Source of the DNA: Pseudomonas gingeri
Lineage (GTDB): Bacteria > Pseudomonadota > Gammaproteobacteria > Pseudomonadales > Pseudomonadaceae
Direction: 5' to 3'
DNA length: 64,000 nt
NCBI RefSeq assembly: GCF_013385635.1
Contig: NZ_JACAPR010000010.1
Location: 682,001 to 746,000, forward strand
Shown: positions 23,991 to 31,985 of the stretch, piece after piece
Position numbering within the stretch: the first letter of the stretch is position 1
How the letters are laid out: every line of letters starts with the position of its first letter
Translations under genes and position numbers: made by a program
Notes under the pieces: model-generated
What the model was told of the DNA's origin: nothing
Seen by the model: the letters and a program-made list of their open reading frames with translations, nothing else
Database searches by the model: none

Positions 23991-25547
23991 TCAGGCCGGG
24001 TCTTTGAGCCAGAGCTTCTCGAAGCGCCAGGTGCTGAACAGCGACTCTTCGGCCTGGGCTCCACCCACGCGGGTGGAAACGCCGTCGAGCAAGTTGGCGT
24101 AGCCCCAGATCAGCATGCCGCCGCGTTCGTACTGGATCTGCTGGACCTGGTGCACCAGGGCCTTGCGTTTTTCCAGGTCGGGCTGGGCCATGGCGGCGAG
24201 GAACAGTTCGCTGAATTGCGGGTCGTTGAAATGGGTCTTGTTCGAGACCGCGAACGGTGCGTCGGTGTGAATGGCGCTGGCCAGGAACGGTGCGCCAATG
24301 CTGCCGCCGGTGCTCAGGGGCCAGTCGTTTTTCAGCGGGCCCTGGAACGTGGCCAGGTCCACCTGCCTGACCTTGAGGGTCACGCCAATGCGCCTGGCCT
24401 GTTCCGCCAACACCAGCGCTGAACTCAAGCCCGGGCCCGGGGTGGTGATCAGCTCCACCTCGAGATTCTCCTGGCCGGCGTCCTTGAGCAGTTGCGCGGC
24501 ACGCACCGGGTCATGGGGACGCGGGCCGAGATCGTGGTTGAAGGTCGGGTCGCCGGGGGCATACAAGTCATTGGCCACGCGGCCCTGGCCGTTGAGGGCG
24601 CGGCGCACCAGCTCGTCGCGGTCGGCCATCAGGCGGAACGCCTCGCGCACCCGTGGGTCATTGAACGGTGGCTTGTCCAGGTTCATGTCGAACGACAGCC
24701 AGTTGCCGGTGACCGATGTGATCACCTGGAGCCGTGGGTCCTTCTGCAGGATCGGCAACTGCTCGGTGGGCAGCACATTGGCCATGTCGATCTGTCCGGA
24801 GCGCAATGCGGCGAGGCGCGAGACCTGGTCCTTGAAGTCGATGATTTCCAGCTCATCGGCGTAGGGCTTGCCCTCCTTGTAGTAGTTCTCGAAGCGGGTG
24901 AACAGCGAGCGCTGGCCCGGGGTGAAACTCTTCAACTTGTAGGGACCGGCACCCACCGGGTTGCTGACCGGATGGTAGTCCACCGGCACGATGCCGCCGA
25001 AATTGACCCAGGTTTCCGCCAGCGGCATATAGCTGCGGCCGTCGCGAAAGCTCAGGCGCACGGTACGGTTGTCGAGCTTGACCAGGTTGTCGCGGTCCAC
25101 CCAGTGCAACAGGGCCGCGTAGGGCGAGGCCAGTTGCGGATCGGTGAGGCGGCGGATCGAGAAGATCAGGTCATCGGCGTCGATGGTCTTGCCGTTGTGG
25201 AACTCCAGGCCCGGGCGCAGGCGCAGGGTCCAGGCACTCGCGTCGGCATTCGGCTCGGCCAGCTCGGCCAGGGCCAGGCGCGGCTGCATCTGCTCGTCCC
25301 ATTCCCACAACTTGCTGTACAACGCAAAGCCGCGAACGATGCCGCTGCCCACCGGTTTATGCGCATCCAGGTTGCCGCTCTGGTTGCCGTCGAGGATGCC
25401 CAGGCGCAGGCGGCCGCCATAACGCGGTTGGTCGCTGGTGGCGGTTCCCGCCGGGGTATCGTTCGGGCCGCAACCGGTCAGCAACAGGCCGCCGCCGACG
25501 GTCACGCCGTAGCCGAGAAAGTCCCGGCGGCTCAGCAGTATAGTCAT
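23991..25547 (-). CDS. Second oligopeptide-type ABC substrate-binding lipoprotein
   Basis: 518 residues. The leader LLSRRDFLGYGVTVGGGLLL ends in LLTGC, a twin-arginine plus lipobox pattern. It is a clear paralogue of 14946-16505 (for example SGNLDAHKPVGSGIVRGFAL against SGNLDAHKPVGGGIIRGWAL). No permease or ATPase is encoded in this operon, so it most likely docks onto the importer at 16498-20155, widening its substrate range. It lies 4 bp after the monooxygenase at 25552, with translation probably coupled. Confidence 0.9.
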   Translation of the reverse strand: MTILLSRRDFLGYGVTVGGGLLLTGCGPNDTPAGTATSDQPRYGGRLRLGILDGNQSGNLDAHKPVGSGIVRGFALYSKLWEWDEQMQPRLALAELAEPNADASAWTLRLRPGLEFHNGKTIDADDLIFSIRRLTDPQLASPYAALLHWVDRDNLVKLDNRTVRLSFRDGRSYMPLAETWVNFGGIVPVDYHPVSNPVGAGPYKLKSFTPGQRSLFTRFENYYKEGKPYADELEIIDFKDQVSRLAALRSGQIDMANVLPTEQLPILQKDPRLQVITSVTGNWLSFDMNLDKPPFNDPRVREAFRLMADRDELVRRALNGQGRVANDLYAPGDPTFNHDLGPRPHDPVRAAQLLKDAGQENLEVELITTPGPGLSSALVLAEQARRIGVTLKVRQVDLATFQGPLKNDWPLSTGGSIGAPFLASAIHTDAPFAVSNKTHFNDPQFSELFLAAMAQPDLEKRKALVHQVQQIQYERGGMLIWGYANLLDGVSTRVGGAQAEESLFSTWRFEKLWLKDPA

Positions 25548-25551
25548 GGCA

Positions 25552-26757
25552 TCAGGCTCCGCCGTTGGCCGAGTGCAGCTCCCGCACGGGCTCGTGGGGG
25601 CGGCTCAGGTCGGCCCGTTCGCTGCGAAAGTGCGGCAGGATGTGCTCGCCCAGGCGATAGGCTTCTTCCAGGTGCGGGTAGCCGGCGAGGAAAAACAGGT
25701 CGATGCCGATGCTGTTGTACTCGCGAATCCGCGCCACCACGTTTTCGTAGCTGCCCACCAGCGCGCAGCCCGGCGGGATGCCGATATAGCCGAAACCGGT
25801 CCATACATTCGGGTGGATAAAGAAATCGTCGAAGCCCTGGTCTTCGCTCTTCTGCGCAAACCCGTGCTCGTAGCTCAGCTTGCGCGCGGTGCGCAGCCCG
25901 GCGTGGGCCGCCACGGCCTTGACCGCGCCACGGGCGATGCCTTCATCGAAGAAACGCTTGGCTTCGGCGCGCGCCAGCTCTTCGGTCTCGCGGGTGATCA
26001 CGTCAATCGACAGGCCGAAGCGAATATCGGTACGCCCCCATTTCAACGCGCGTTGGCGCAGGTCGGCGATCAGCGCGGCGATCTCGTCGGGGTGTTCGGC
26101 ACGCATCAGGTAGAAGTCGGCGTGCTTGGCGGCAAACTCCCGCGCGGCAATCGACGAACCCGCGGTGCAGATCAACGGCAACCGGGCTTTTTTCAATGGC
26201 CCGCGCAGGCCACCACCGTCGGTCTGGTAGAATTTGCCTGCGTAATGGAAGGTCTCGTTGTGCCAATAGCCCTTGACCACGTCCATGAACTCGGTGGCGC
26301 GCTCGTAGCGTTCATCGTGGTCGCTGTAGTCGCCGACCTGGCGTTGAATCGCATCCGAGCCGCCGTTGATGATGTTCCACACCAGGCGGTTGCCGGTGGC
26401 ACGCTGGTAGGTGGCCGCCTGCTGCACCGCCACCCACGGGGTGTAGTGGTAGGGCTGGAACGCCGTGACGAACTGCAGGGTGCGGGTCTCGCGGGCCAGC
26501 AGCGAGCAGACGGTCCAGGGCTCTTCGCCGGTGGGCGCGTTGACCATCAGCGCGCCGCCGAAGTGGTTGATCTCGGCCGCCTTGGCGATCTGGCCCAGGT
26601 AGTCGATGTAGGTGAAGTGGTCGCCCACGCTGAACCCGGAAACCGCGCCGGTGCTGTTGGCGCCGCCGCGATGCCAGTCGCCACGATTGCGGGGATCGCC
26701 CGGCAGGAACTGGGTTTCGCCATGCAATGGCAGACGGGTGAAGAATTCGATGCTCAT
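25552..26757 (-). CDS. SsuD/NtaA-like FMN-dependent monooxygenase
   Basis: 401 residues, LLM fold. Motifs: SVGDHFTYIDYLGQIAKAAE, RLVWNIINGGSDAIQRQVGD, FFIHPNVWTGFGYIGIPPGC and FLAGYPHLEEAYRLGEHILP, which matches SsuD SGYPHLEEAYRVGELLFP. The SsuD RFGIRLH segment is RFGLSID, losing both Arg226 and His228. The start is ATG at 26757 with a full AGGAGG site; the upstream open frame has no ribosome site. It is the third gene of the leftward operon. It resembles the 5385 enzyme at the N-terminus, so these two probably form one subgroup. Confidence 0.85.
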   Translation of the reverse strand: MSIEFFTRLPLHGETQFLPGDPRNRGDWHRGGANSTGAVSGFSVGDHFTYIDYLGQIAKAAEINHFGGALMVNAPTGEEPWTVCSLLARETRTLQFVTAFQPYHYTPWVAVQQAATYQRATGNRLVWNIINGGSDAIQRQVGDYSDHDERYERATEFMDVVKGYWHNETFHYAGKFYQTDGGGLRGPLKKARLPLICTAGSSIAAREFAAKHADFYLMRAEHPDEIAALIADLRQRALKWGRTDIRFGLSIDVITRETEELARAEAKRFFDEGIARGAVKAVAAHAGLRTARKLSYEHGFAQKSEDQGFDDFFIHPNVWTGFGYIGIPPGCALVGSYENVVARIREYNSIGIDLFFLAGYPHLEEAYRLGEHILPHFRSERADLSRPHEPVRELHSANGGA

Positions 26758-26770
26758 GCAAGCCTCCTGC

Positions 26771-27997
26771 TTATTGCGCGGTCGGGGCGCAGATCGGGGT
26801 GATCGGTTGGTCGTTGATGACCTTGTGGGCAAACGGGATCGAGTCCTTGAGCGAAGCGTTGACCGTGGCGCTGTGGCCAAGACCCTTGTACAGGTGGCCT
26901 TCGACGATGGAGCCGGCGTTGCAGGCGTCCTGCATCAGCTTGACCTGGGTCGCGGCGGCGGGCGTGGTGTCTTCGGCGCCGGTGCCGATGAAGATCGGCC
27001 TGGAAGTTTTCAAGGTCGGGTATGACACTTGTGCGAGCCACGGCGCCAGTTGCTTGCCCTTGTAGTCTTTCTTGGTGTTGGCGATGCTCAGGCCGAGGCC
27101 TTCCACGTCGCCTTCCAGGGCGAACAGGCAACTGGTACGGGCCTGCTCGAATATCGGCAGGGCCTTGTCGGTGTAGAAGTCGGCGGGGTTGATGCTCGGA
27201 TCATATTGCTGGGCGGCGAGCAGGGTGTAGAAACCGTAGGCCAGGGTCGGGTCGACTTTGTTGCGCACCTCCTCGCTGGGGTTCTTCGCGTAGTCGAGGG
27301 TGTAGATCACCCCGGTACCGATACTGCCCCTGACGCCCAGGTCGGGGGCGTAGGTCGCGGCATAGGCCGCGGCGGCAAAGGCGCCGGCTCCCCCCTGGGA
27401 CTGGCCGACGATCAAGACCTTGTCGGCCAGTCCGGGTACCCCGGCGACCACCGCCCTGGCGGCGTCGAGAATGCCGTAGGCTGCCATGCGACTGTTGAGC
27501 AAAGGATGGCCGCCGGGCACGCCCAACCCTTGATAGTCGGTGGCGACCACGGCAAAACCTTCCGCCAGCCAACGATTGAGGTAGGCCACGTCGCGGTACG
27601 AGCGACCTTGCCAGGACGGCGCGCACACGTCCGCCACGCCGACGGTGCCGTGGCCCCAGCTCACTACGGGCCAGCCGCCGGCAGGTGGCGTGCCCCTGGG
27701 CAGGAACAGCGCACCGGACACCGCAATCGGGGTCTTGTCATCGATGCCATCGGTGGAGGTGTAGAGAATCCGTTGGGCGCTGGCGGCGTTCGCCAGGCTC
27801 AGGGTCTTGTCCAGCGGCTCGCTGCGCAGCAGTTTGCCGGGGACGGCCGGAATCGCCTTTTCCCAGGTGTAGAACGCCGAGACGCGGCCGTCGCCTTGCA
27901 GCGGATCGGGCTTGGGCGCGTAGGCGTCGGCGGCGAAGGCGCTCATGGACAGGGCCAGGACACTGAGGCCGAAGACGAAGGAGTGCGGCAGTTTCAT
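26771..27997 (-). CDS. Secreted alpha/beta hydrolase (secretory-lipase-like)
   Basis: 408 residues from the ATG at 27997 (MKLPHSFVFGLSVLALSMSA), with a cleavable signal peptide ending AFA-AD. A TTG at 28015 is an alternative start. It has the nucleophile elbow GQSQGG (about residue 185), an Asp-containing GTGAEDTTP region and a late His in GLGHSATV, the Ser-Asp-His triad of secretory lipases and related esterases. It should act in the periplasm or outside. It lies second in a sulfur-regulated operon, which suggests it removes an ester or acyl group from the imported compound before uptake (inference). It starts 14 bp after the sulfonate-type binding-protein gene. Confidence 0.82.
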   Translation of the reverse strand: MKLPHSFVFGLSVLALSMSAFAADAYAPKPDPLQGDGRVSAFYTWEKAIPAVPGKLLRSEPLDKTLSLANAASAQRILYTSTDGIDDKTPIAVSGALFLPRGTPPAGGWPVVSWGHGTVGVADVCAPSWQGRSYRDVAYLNRWLAEGFAVVATDYQGLGVPGGHPLLNSRMAAYGILDAARAVVAGVPGLADKVLIVGQSQGGAGAFAAAAYAATYAPDLGVRGSIGTGVIYTLDYAKNPSEEVRNKVDPTLAYGFYTLLAAQQYDPSINPADFYTDKALPIFEQARTSCLFALEGDVEGLGLSIANTKKDYKGKQLAPWLAQVSYPTLKTSRPIFIGTGAEDTTPAAATQVKLMQDACNAGSIVEGHLYKGLGHSATVNASLKDSIPFAHKVINDQPITPICAPTAQ

Positions 27998-28011
27998 TGG
28001 CAATTTCCCTA

Positions 28012-29088
28012 TCAAGGATTGGTGCTGACCTGGCCGCGCAGGGCCGGCCAGTAGTCGGTGAGTTTCAGGTCGATCAGGGCCTGGTTGGTAAAGCCGGTGG
28101 CCAGCGAGGGGCCGATGTCATAGGTGTCGCGAATCAGATGGTTGGCCAGGGCGTAGGCGGTGAGGGCCTGGTAGTGGGCCTTGAGTTGCGCATCGCTTTT
28201 GGGGGCCCAGCGGTCTTTCCAGGCCACCGGGTCGTTCTGGTCATCGCGGCGCAGCACGCTTTCGGCAGTGCCGGCGCGGGAGGAGAGCTGGTAGTAGGCG
28301 TCCTGGTTCTGCGGTTGCGAAATCCACCACGCGGCCTTGACCCAGGCGGTGGCGAGCAGCTGGGTGATGTCCGGGTGTTGCCGCACAAAGGCTTCGGTGC
28401 CCCACAGGTCGGACACCAGGCGCCAGTCGTTGCTGCCTTGCTTGGTGGACCAGATGATCTTGCCCACGCCCTTGTCTTCCAGGGCATAGGCTTCGCTGAG
28501 CAGCACGGCCGCATCGACCTTGCCGGCCGACACGGCTGCCGCGCCGACCTGCGGGTTGAGGTTGGCGATCTTGAAGTCGTCGAGTTTCAGGCCCTTGCTC
28601 GCGAGGAAATTGCTGAACGCGAACTCCCATGGACGGCCCCGATGCAGGGCCAGGCGCTTGCCCTTGAGGTCTTCGATGCGCGTGGCACCGGAGCCTTCGG
28701 GCACCACCAGGTAGATGTTGTTGCCGCTGCCGCCGGGCACGATCAGCTTGCCCGGTACGCCGCCGGCCCCGGCGATCACCGAAGGCAGGTCGCCCCGTAC
28801 GGCAAAGTCCAGGCTGTTGTTGCTGAACCCTTCGTTGATCTGCGGGCCGGCGCCGGCGTGGGGCAGGGCGATCCATTCCAGTTTGACTCCGCGCTCACGC
28901 AGTTGCGCTTCCAGCCAACCGTCTTCGATCACCCGTCCGGCAATGCCACCGAACACCGGTTTGCCGCCCTGGGTGTAGGCGACGATGGCGATCTTCACCG
29001 AGGCCGGGGCGGCCGGTTCGGCGAGTGCGGCGGTGCTGGTCAGGACGCCGAACAGGGTGGCAATGCTGTTGCGCCAGAAGTTTTTCAT
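28012..29088 (-). CDS. SsuA/TauA-like aliphatic-sulfonate binding protein (orphan)
   Basis: 358 residues from the ATG at 29088 (MKNFWRNSIATLFGVLTSTA), signal peptide ending ALA-EP. Typical family features are DLKGKRLALHRGRPWEFAFS, LDFAVRGDLPSVIAGAGG and the late KAAWWISQPQ region. It should bind a sulfonate or sulfate ester in the periplasm. It is the first gene of the leftward operon, yet no SsuB/SsuC-type ATPase or permease is present nearby, so it must use a transporter encoded elsewhere or the importer at 16498-20155. Sigma-54 promoter at 29128-29145. Confidence 0.87.
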   Translation of the reverse strand: MKNFWRNSIATLFGVLTSTAALAEPAAPASVKIAIVAYTQGGKPVFGGIAGRVIEDGWLEAQLRERGVKLEWIALPHAGAGPQINEGFSNNSLDFAVRGDLPSVIAGAGGVPGKLIVPGGSGNNIYLVVPEGSGATRIEDLKGKRLALHRGRPWEFAFSNFLASKGLKLDDFKIANLNPQVGAAAVSAGKVDAAVLLSEAYALEDKGVGKIIWSTKQGSNDWRLVSDLWGTEAFVRQHPDITQLLATAWVKAAWWISQPQNQDAYYQLSSRAGTAESVLRRDDQNDPVAWKDRWAPKSDAQLKAHYQALTAYALANHLIRDTYDIGPSLATGFTNQALIDLKLTDYWPALRGQVSTNP

Positions 29089-29127
29089 GGGAGGTTCCCT
29101 GCCTGTGGTGAGGTATGGGAAGGCAGA

Positions 29128-29145
29128 GAGCAGATTGCATGCCAG
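29128..29145 (-). promoter_or_regulatory. Sigma-54 promoter of the six-gene leftward operon
   Basis: The minus strand reads CTGGCATGCAATCTGCT: TGGCATG, 4 bases, CTGCT, with GG-N10-GC spacing. The leader to the ATG at 29088 is about 30 nt. Confidence 0.78.
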
Positions 29146-29254
29146 TAGCCGAGAAAACCGCTCTGGCCCTTGTATTTCCTGAGCTGTAGCAGATCGACCG
29201 GGGCTGTCTCGCGAGGTCTGCTGCTGATGTGCAGACACGCGAGTGCTGGCCGAT

Positions 29255-29270
29255 TGCTGCTCCAGCAGCA
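29255..29270. promoter_or_regulatory. Activator site TGCTG-N6-CAGCA near the regulator gene
   Basis: TGCTGCTCCAGCAGCA lies about 120 bp upstream of the leftward sigma-54 promoter and 17 bp ahead of the -35 box of the regulator's own promoter. An inverted repeat with arms GTCTGC and GCAGAC at 29216-29236 may be a weaker partner site. Confidence 0.65.
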
Positions 29271-29286
29271 GCGAGCACGGAGGGTG

Positions 29287-29315
29287 TTGGCATATTCTTT
29301 AGTGGAATATATAAA
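29287..29315 (+). promoter_or_regulatory. Sigma-70-type promoter of the SfnR-like gene
   Basis: TTGGCA (29287-29292), a 17-bp spacer and TATAAA (29310-29315) form a good vegetative promoter. The AT-rich leader runs to the ATG at 29391. The remainder of the 29089-29390 gap holds the activator site and the opposite sigma-54 promoter. Confidence 0.65.
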
Positions 29316-29390
29316 TATTAATTAATAATTAAATGGTCTAGAAAACTTCATGCACTATTGAGCACGCGCTTTTACTGCCAGGAATGCATC

Positions 29391-30464
29391 ATGTCGCTGA
29401 TCACCCATCCCAACGCCCGTGAATTGACCAAGTCGGTGCGTGCCACCGTGCTGGTCTTCAAGGACCCGCGCTCCCAGGAATTGCTCGCGCGTATCGAGCG
29501 TCTGGCCCCCAGTGAAGCCAACACCTTGATCATTGGCGAGACGGGCACGGGCAAGGAATTGGTGGCGCGGCACATCCACCATCTGAGCCGTCGCGGTCGC
29601 GAGCCTTTCGTGGCGGTGAACTGCGGTGCGTTTGCCGAAACCCTGGTGGAAAGCGAATTGTTCGGCCATGAAAAAGGCGCTTTTACCGGCGCCACCACGC
29701 ACAAGGCCGGGTGGTTCGAGGCGGCTAACGGCGGCACGCTGTTCCTGGACGAAATCGGCGATCTGCCGCTGAACATGCAGGTGAAGTTGCTGCGGGTGCT
29801 GCAGGAGCGTGAAGTGGTGCGCCTGGGGTCGCGCACGCCGATTCCGATCAATGTACGGCTGGTGGCGGCCACCAACGTCAACCTGGCCGACGCGGTGGTG
29901 GCCGGGCATTTCCGGGAGGACCTGTTCTACCGCCTGCACGTCGCGACCATCCGCCTGCCGCCACTGCGCGAACGTCCGGGCGATATCCTGCCGCTGGCCG
30001 AATTCTTCCTGGAAGAACACTGCCAGCGCCTGGGCTACAACCGCGCCAGCCTGAGTATCGAAGCCGAGCGCAAAATGCTCGAGCACAGCTGGCCGGGGAA
30101 TATCCGCGAGCTGGAAAACGCCATTCACCACGCCTTGCTGGTATGCCGCAATCAGCTGGTGCAACCGGCGGACCTGCACCTGGTGGACATGCGCTCCTCG
30201 GGTATTCGTCAGGATGAAGCCCATCAGGCGCCACCCGCCCTCAGCGGTCCGGTGGACCTGGAAAGCGCGCTGAATGCATTGTTCGAACAGAACATTCCCG
30301 ACTTGTATGAGCACATCGAAGAAACCATCTTCCGGGCGGCCTATCGCTACTGCCACGGCAACCAGCTACAGACCGGGCGTCTGCTCAATATCAGCCGTAA
30401 TATCGTGCGTGCCCGGCTGGAAAAGATCGGTGAGCTCAACAAGTCCTTGCTGGTGCCGGATTGA
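29391..30464 (+). CDS. SfnR-like sigma-54-dependent activator without sensor domain
   Basis: 357 residues from the ATG at 29391 (AGGA 7 nt upstream); an in-frame TTG at 29358 is less likely. Only about 25 residues precede the AAA+ domain, so there is no receiver, GAF or PAS domain, as in SfnR, which activates dimethylsulfone use in Pseudomonas putida. The AAA+ domain has Walker A GETGTGKE, the sigma-54 contact loop GAFTGA, Walker [14 protein letters not shown] and R-finger region LVAATNVNL. The C-terminus has a Fis-type helix-turn-helix ([20 protein letters not shown]). Such proteins are controlled by amount, commonly through CysB. It is the obvious candidate to bind the TGCTG-N6-CAGCA sites and fire the five sigma-54 promoters. 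Confidence 0.9.
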   Translation: MSLITHPNARELTKSVRATVLVFKDPRSQELLARIERLAPSEANTLIIGETGTGKELVARHIHHLSRRGREPFVAVNCGAFAETLVESELFGHEKGAFTGATTHKAGWFEAANGGTLFLDEIGDLPLNMQVKLLRVLQEREVVRLGSRTPIPINVRLVAATNVNLADAVVAGHFREDLFYRLHVATIRLPPLRERPGDILPLAEFFLEEHCQRLGYNRASLSIEAERKMLEHSWPGNIRELENAIHHALLVCRNQLVQPADLHLVDMRSSGIRQDEAHQAPPALSGPVDLESALNALFEQNIPDLYEHIEETIFRAAYRYCHGNQLQTGRLLNISRNIVRARLEKIGELNKSLLVPD

Positions 30465-30548
30465 AAGATCCGGGATATCAGAAAGCCCGAAGGGCAGTGG
30501 CCAGAACAAAAGCTGTTCGATCAGCCGGGGCTCTGTCCTGATTGAAAA

Positions 30549-30571
30549 GGCCGCCAGTCGTGCTGGCGGCC
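30549..30571. terminator. Stem-loop between convergent genes
   Basis: GGCCGCCAG and CTGGCGGCC pair perfectly around a 5-base loop (TCGTG). On the minus strand the stem is followed by TTTTCAAT, so it fits an intrinsic terminator for the DUF1329 operon better than for the regulator gene. Confidence 0.65.
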
Positions 30572-30608
30572 GACGCTCGGATTCAATCTCGAATGCAGCG
30601 ACGCCGCC

Positions 30609-31970
30609 TCAGCGAATACCGTCGTTGCGCAAGGCTATCGGCGTGTATTCGGCCGCTACGCTCTTGAAGCCGATTTCCATGCCGTCCTTCTCTTCGTTAC
30701 GCATCCCGGAGACCAGGTAGCGGCCGTTGATCAGGTCATACAAGGCCTCGACGCCCATCCACGGAATCTTCTTGTCGTACAGCGGGGTCATGAAGCCTTC
30801 CGCCGTGCGCCACAAGGTGTTGCGGGCATCGTAGTGGTCGGCCAGGGCGATCTGCCAGGTGTCCTCGTCGACGTACAGCACGCGCTTGGCGTAGATATGC
30901 CGCTGGTCAGGCTTGAGGCTGGCTTCCACCACCCACACCCGGTGCAGTTCATAGCGGGTAATATCGGAGTTGATGTGGCCCGGCTTGATCACGTCGGTGT
31001 ATTTCAGTGCGGGTGATTCCAGCTGGAAGCTGTTGTAGGGGATGTAGATTTCCTTTTTGCCGAGCAGCTTCCAGTCATAGCGATCCGGCGCGCCGTTGAA
31101 CATGTCCAGGTTGTCTGCCACCCGTTGTCCGTCCGAAGCAGGGTACGGACCATCGTAGGCAATCTGTGGTGCCCGGCGCACGCGGCGCTGACCTGCACTG
31201 TAGATCCAGGCCATGCGGGGTTCCTTGACCTGGTCGAGGGTTTCGTGGACCAGCACCACGTCTCCGGCCAGGCGGGCGGGGGCCGTCACCAATTGCTTGT
31301 AGTAGAACAGCACATTGCCCGGATTCTGCGGATCGAAGTCTTTCAACTGGTCGCGATAGGTGAATTGCTGCTTGAAATACACCGGGTTGAAGGTGCCGTC
31401 GGCCAGCGGCGTTGCCTGGACGTGAGTACGCCGGACACTGCCGCCGCGGTAGCGGGTGATGTGGTTCCAGATCACCTCGAGCCCGTTCTGGGGAATGGGA
31501 AAGGGCGTGGCGATTTCAAAGTCCGACAGGCCGTTGCCACCGGAGACCAGCATCGATTTCAGTGCGTTCCTGGCGATGGCCTGGTTCACGCTATCGGGCA
31601 GGGCGGCGCTGCGATGGCTGGGGAAAACCCGCATATGGAAGCTGTCCGGGTAGCGCTTGAACAAGGCCTGTTGGCCCGGCGTCAGCTTGTCCTGGTACTG
31701 GGCGACATTCTGCGGGGTGATGGTGAACAGCGGTTTCTCGCCAGCGAATGGGTCGCTGAGGTTGCCTGTGGGGCTCGCACTGCCGGCATTCTCGGGCAGG
31801 CCGCCGGTCCAGGGCGGAATGCTGCCATCGGCGTTGCCGGCTTTTTCCGCGCCGACCGGTGTCAGGCTGTTGCCCAGCTTCGCCGCCTCACTCGCCGGCA
31901 CTGCCGCCTGGGTCAGGGTAGTGGCTGCCAGCAGGGTGCAGGTGGTGGCAAACAGGATCAGGTTTTTCAT
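30609..31970 (-). CDS. DUF1329 outer-membrane/periplasmic protein
   Basis: 453 residues from the ATG at 31970 (MKNLILFATTCTLLAATTLT), signal peptide ending TQA-AV. The body shows the DUF1329 pattern: VGAEKAGNADGSIPPWTGG, VIWNHITRYRGGSV, ELHRVWVVEASLKPDQRHIY and YVDEDTWQIALADHYDARN. Members adopt a LolA/LolB-like fold and are nearly always encoded beside DUF1302 proteins in pathways for hydrophobic substrates. The exact role is not known. It is the last gene of the operon, 15 bp after the DUF1302 gene. Confidence 0.88.
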   Translation of the reverse strand: MKNLILFATTCTLLAATTLTQAAVPASEAAKLGNSLTPVGAEKAGNADGSIPPWTGGLPENAGSASPTGNLSDPFAGEKPLFTITPQNVAQYQDKLTPGQQALFKRYPDSFHMRVFPSHRSAALPDSVNQAIARNALKSMLVSGGNGLSDFEIATPFPIPQNGLEVIWNHITRYRGGSVRRTHVQATPLADGTFNPVYFKQQFTYRDQLKDFDPQNPGNVLFYYKQLVTAPARLAGDVVLVHETLDQVKEPRMAWIYSAGQRRVRRAPQIAYDGPYPASDGQRVADNLDMFNGAPDRYDWKLLGKKEIYIPYNSFQLESPALKYTDVIKPGHINSDITRYELHRVWVVEASLKPDQRHIYAKRVLYVDEDTWQIALADHYDARNTLWRTAEGFMTPLYDKKIPWMGVEALYDLINGRYLVSGMRNEEKDGMEIGFKSVAAEYTPIALRNDGIR

Positions 31971-31985
31971 GGTTTTTGCTTCCAC

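Noticed and set aside
29136..29152. Alternative -24/-12 promoter (CGGC ... ATGCA on the minus strand)
   Set aside because: Spacing is right but the -24 is poor; the overlapping candidate at 29128-29145 matches much better.
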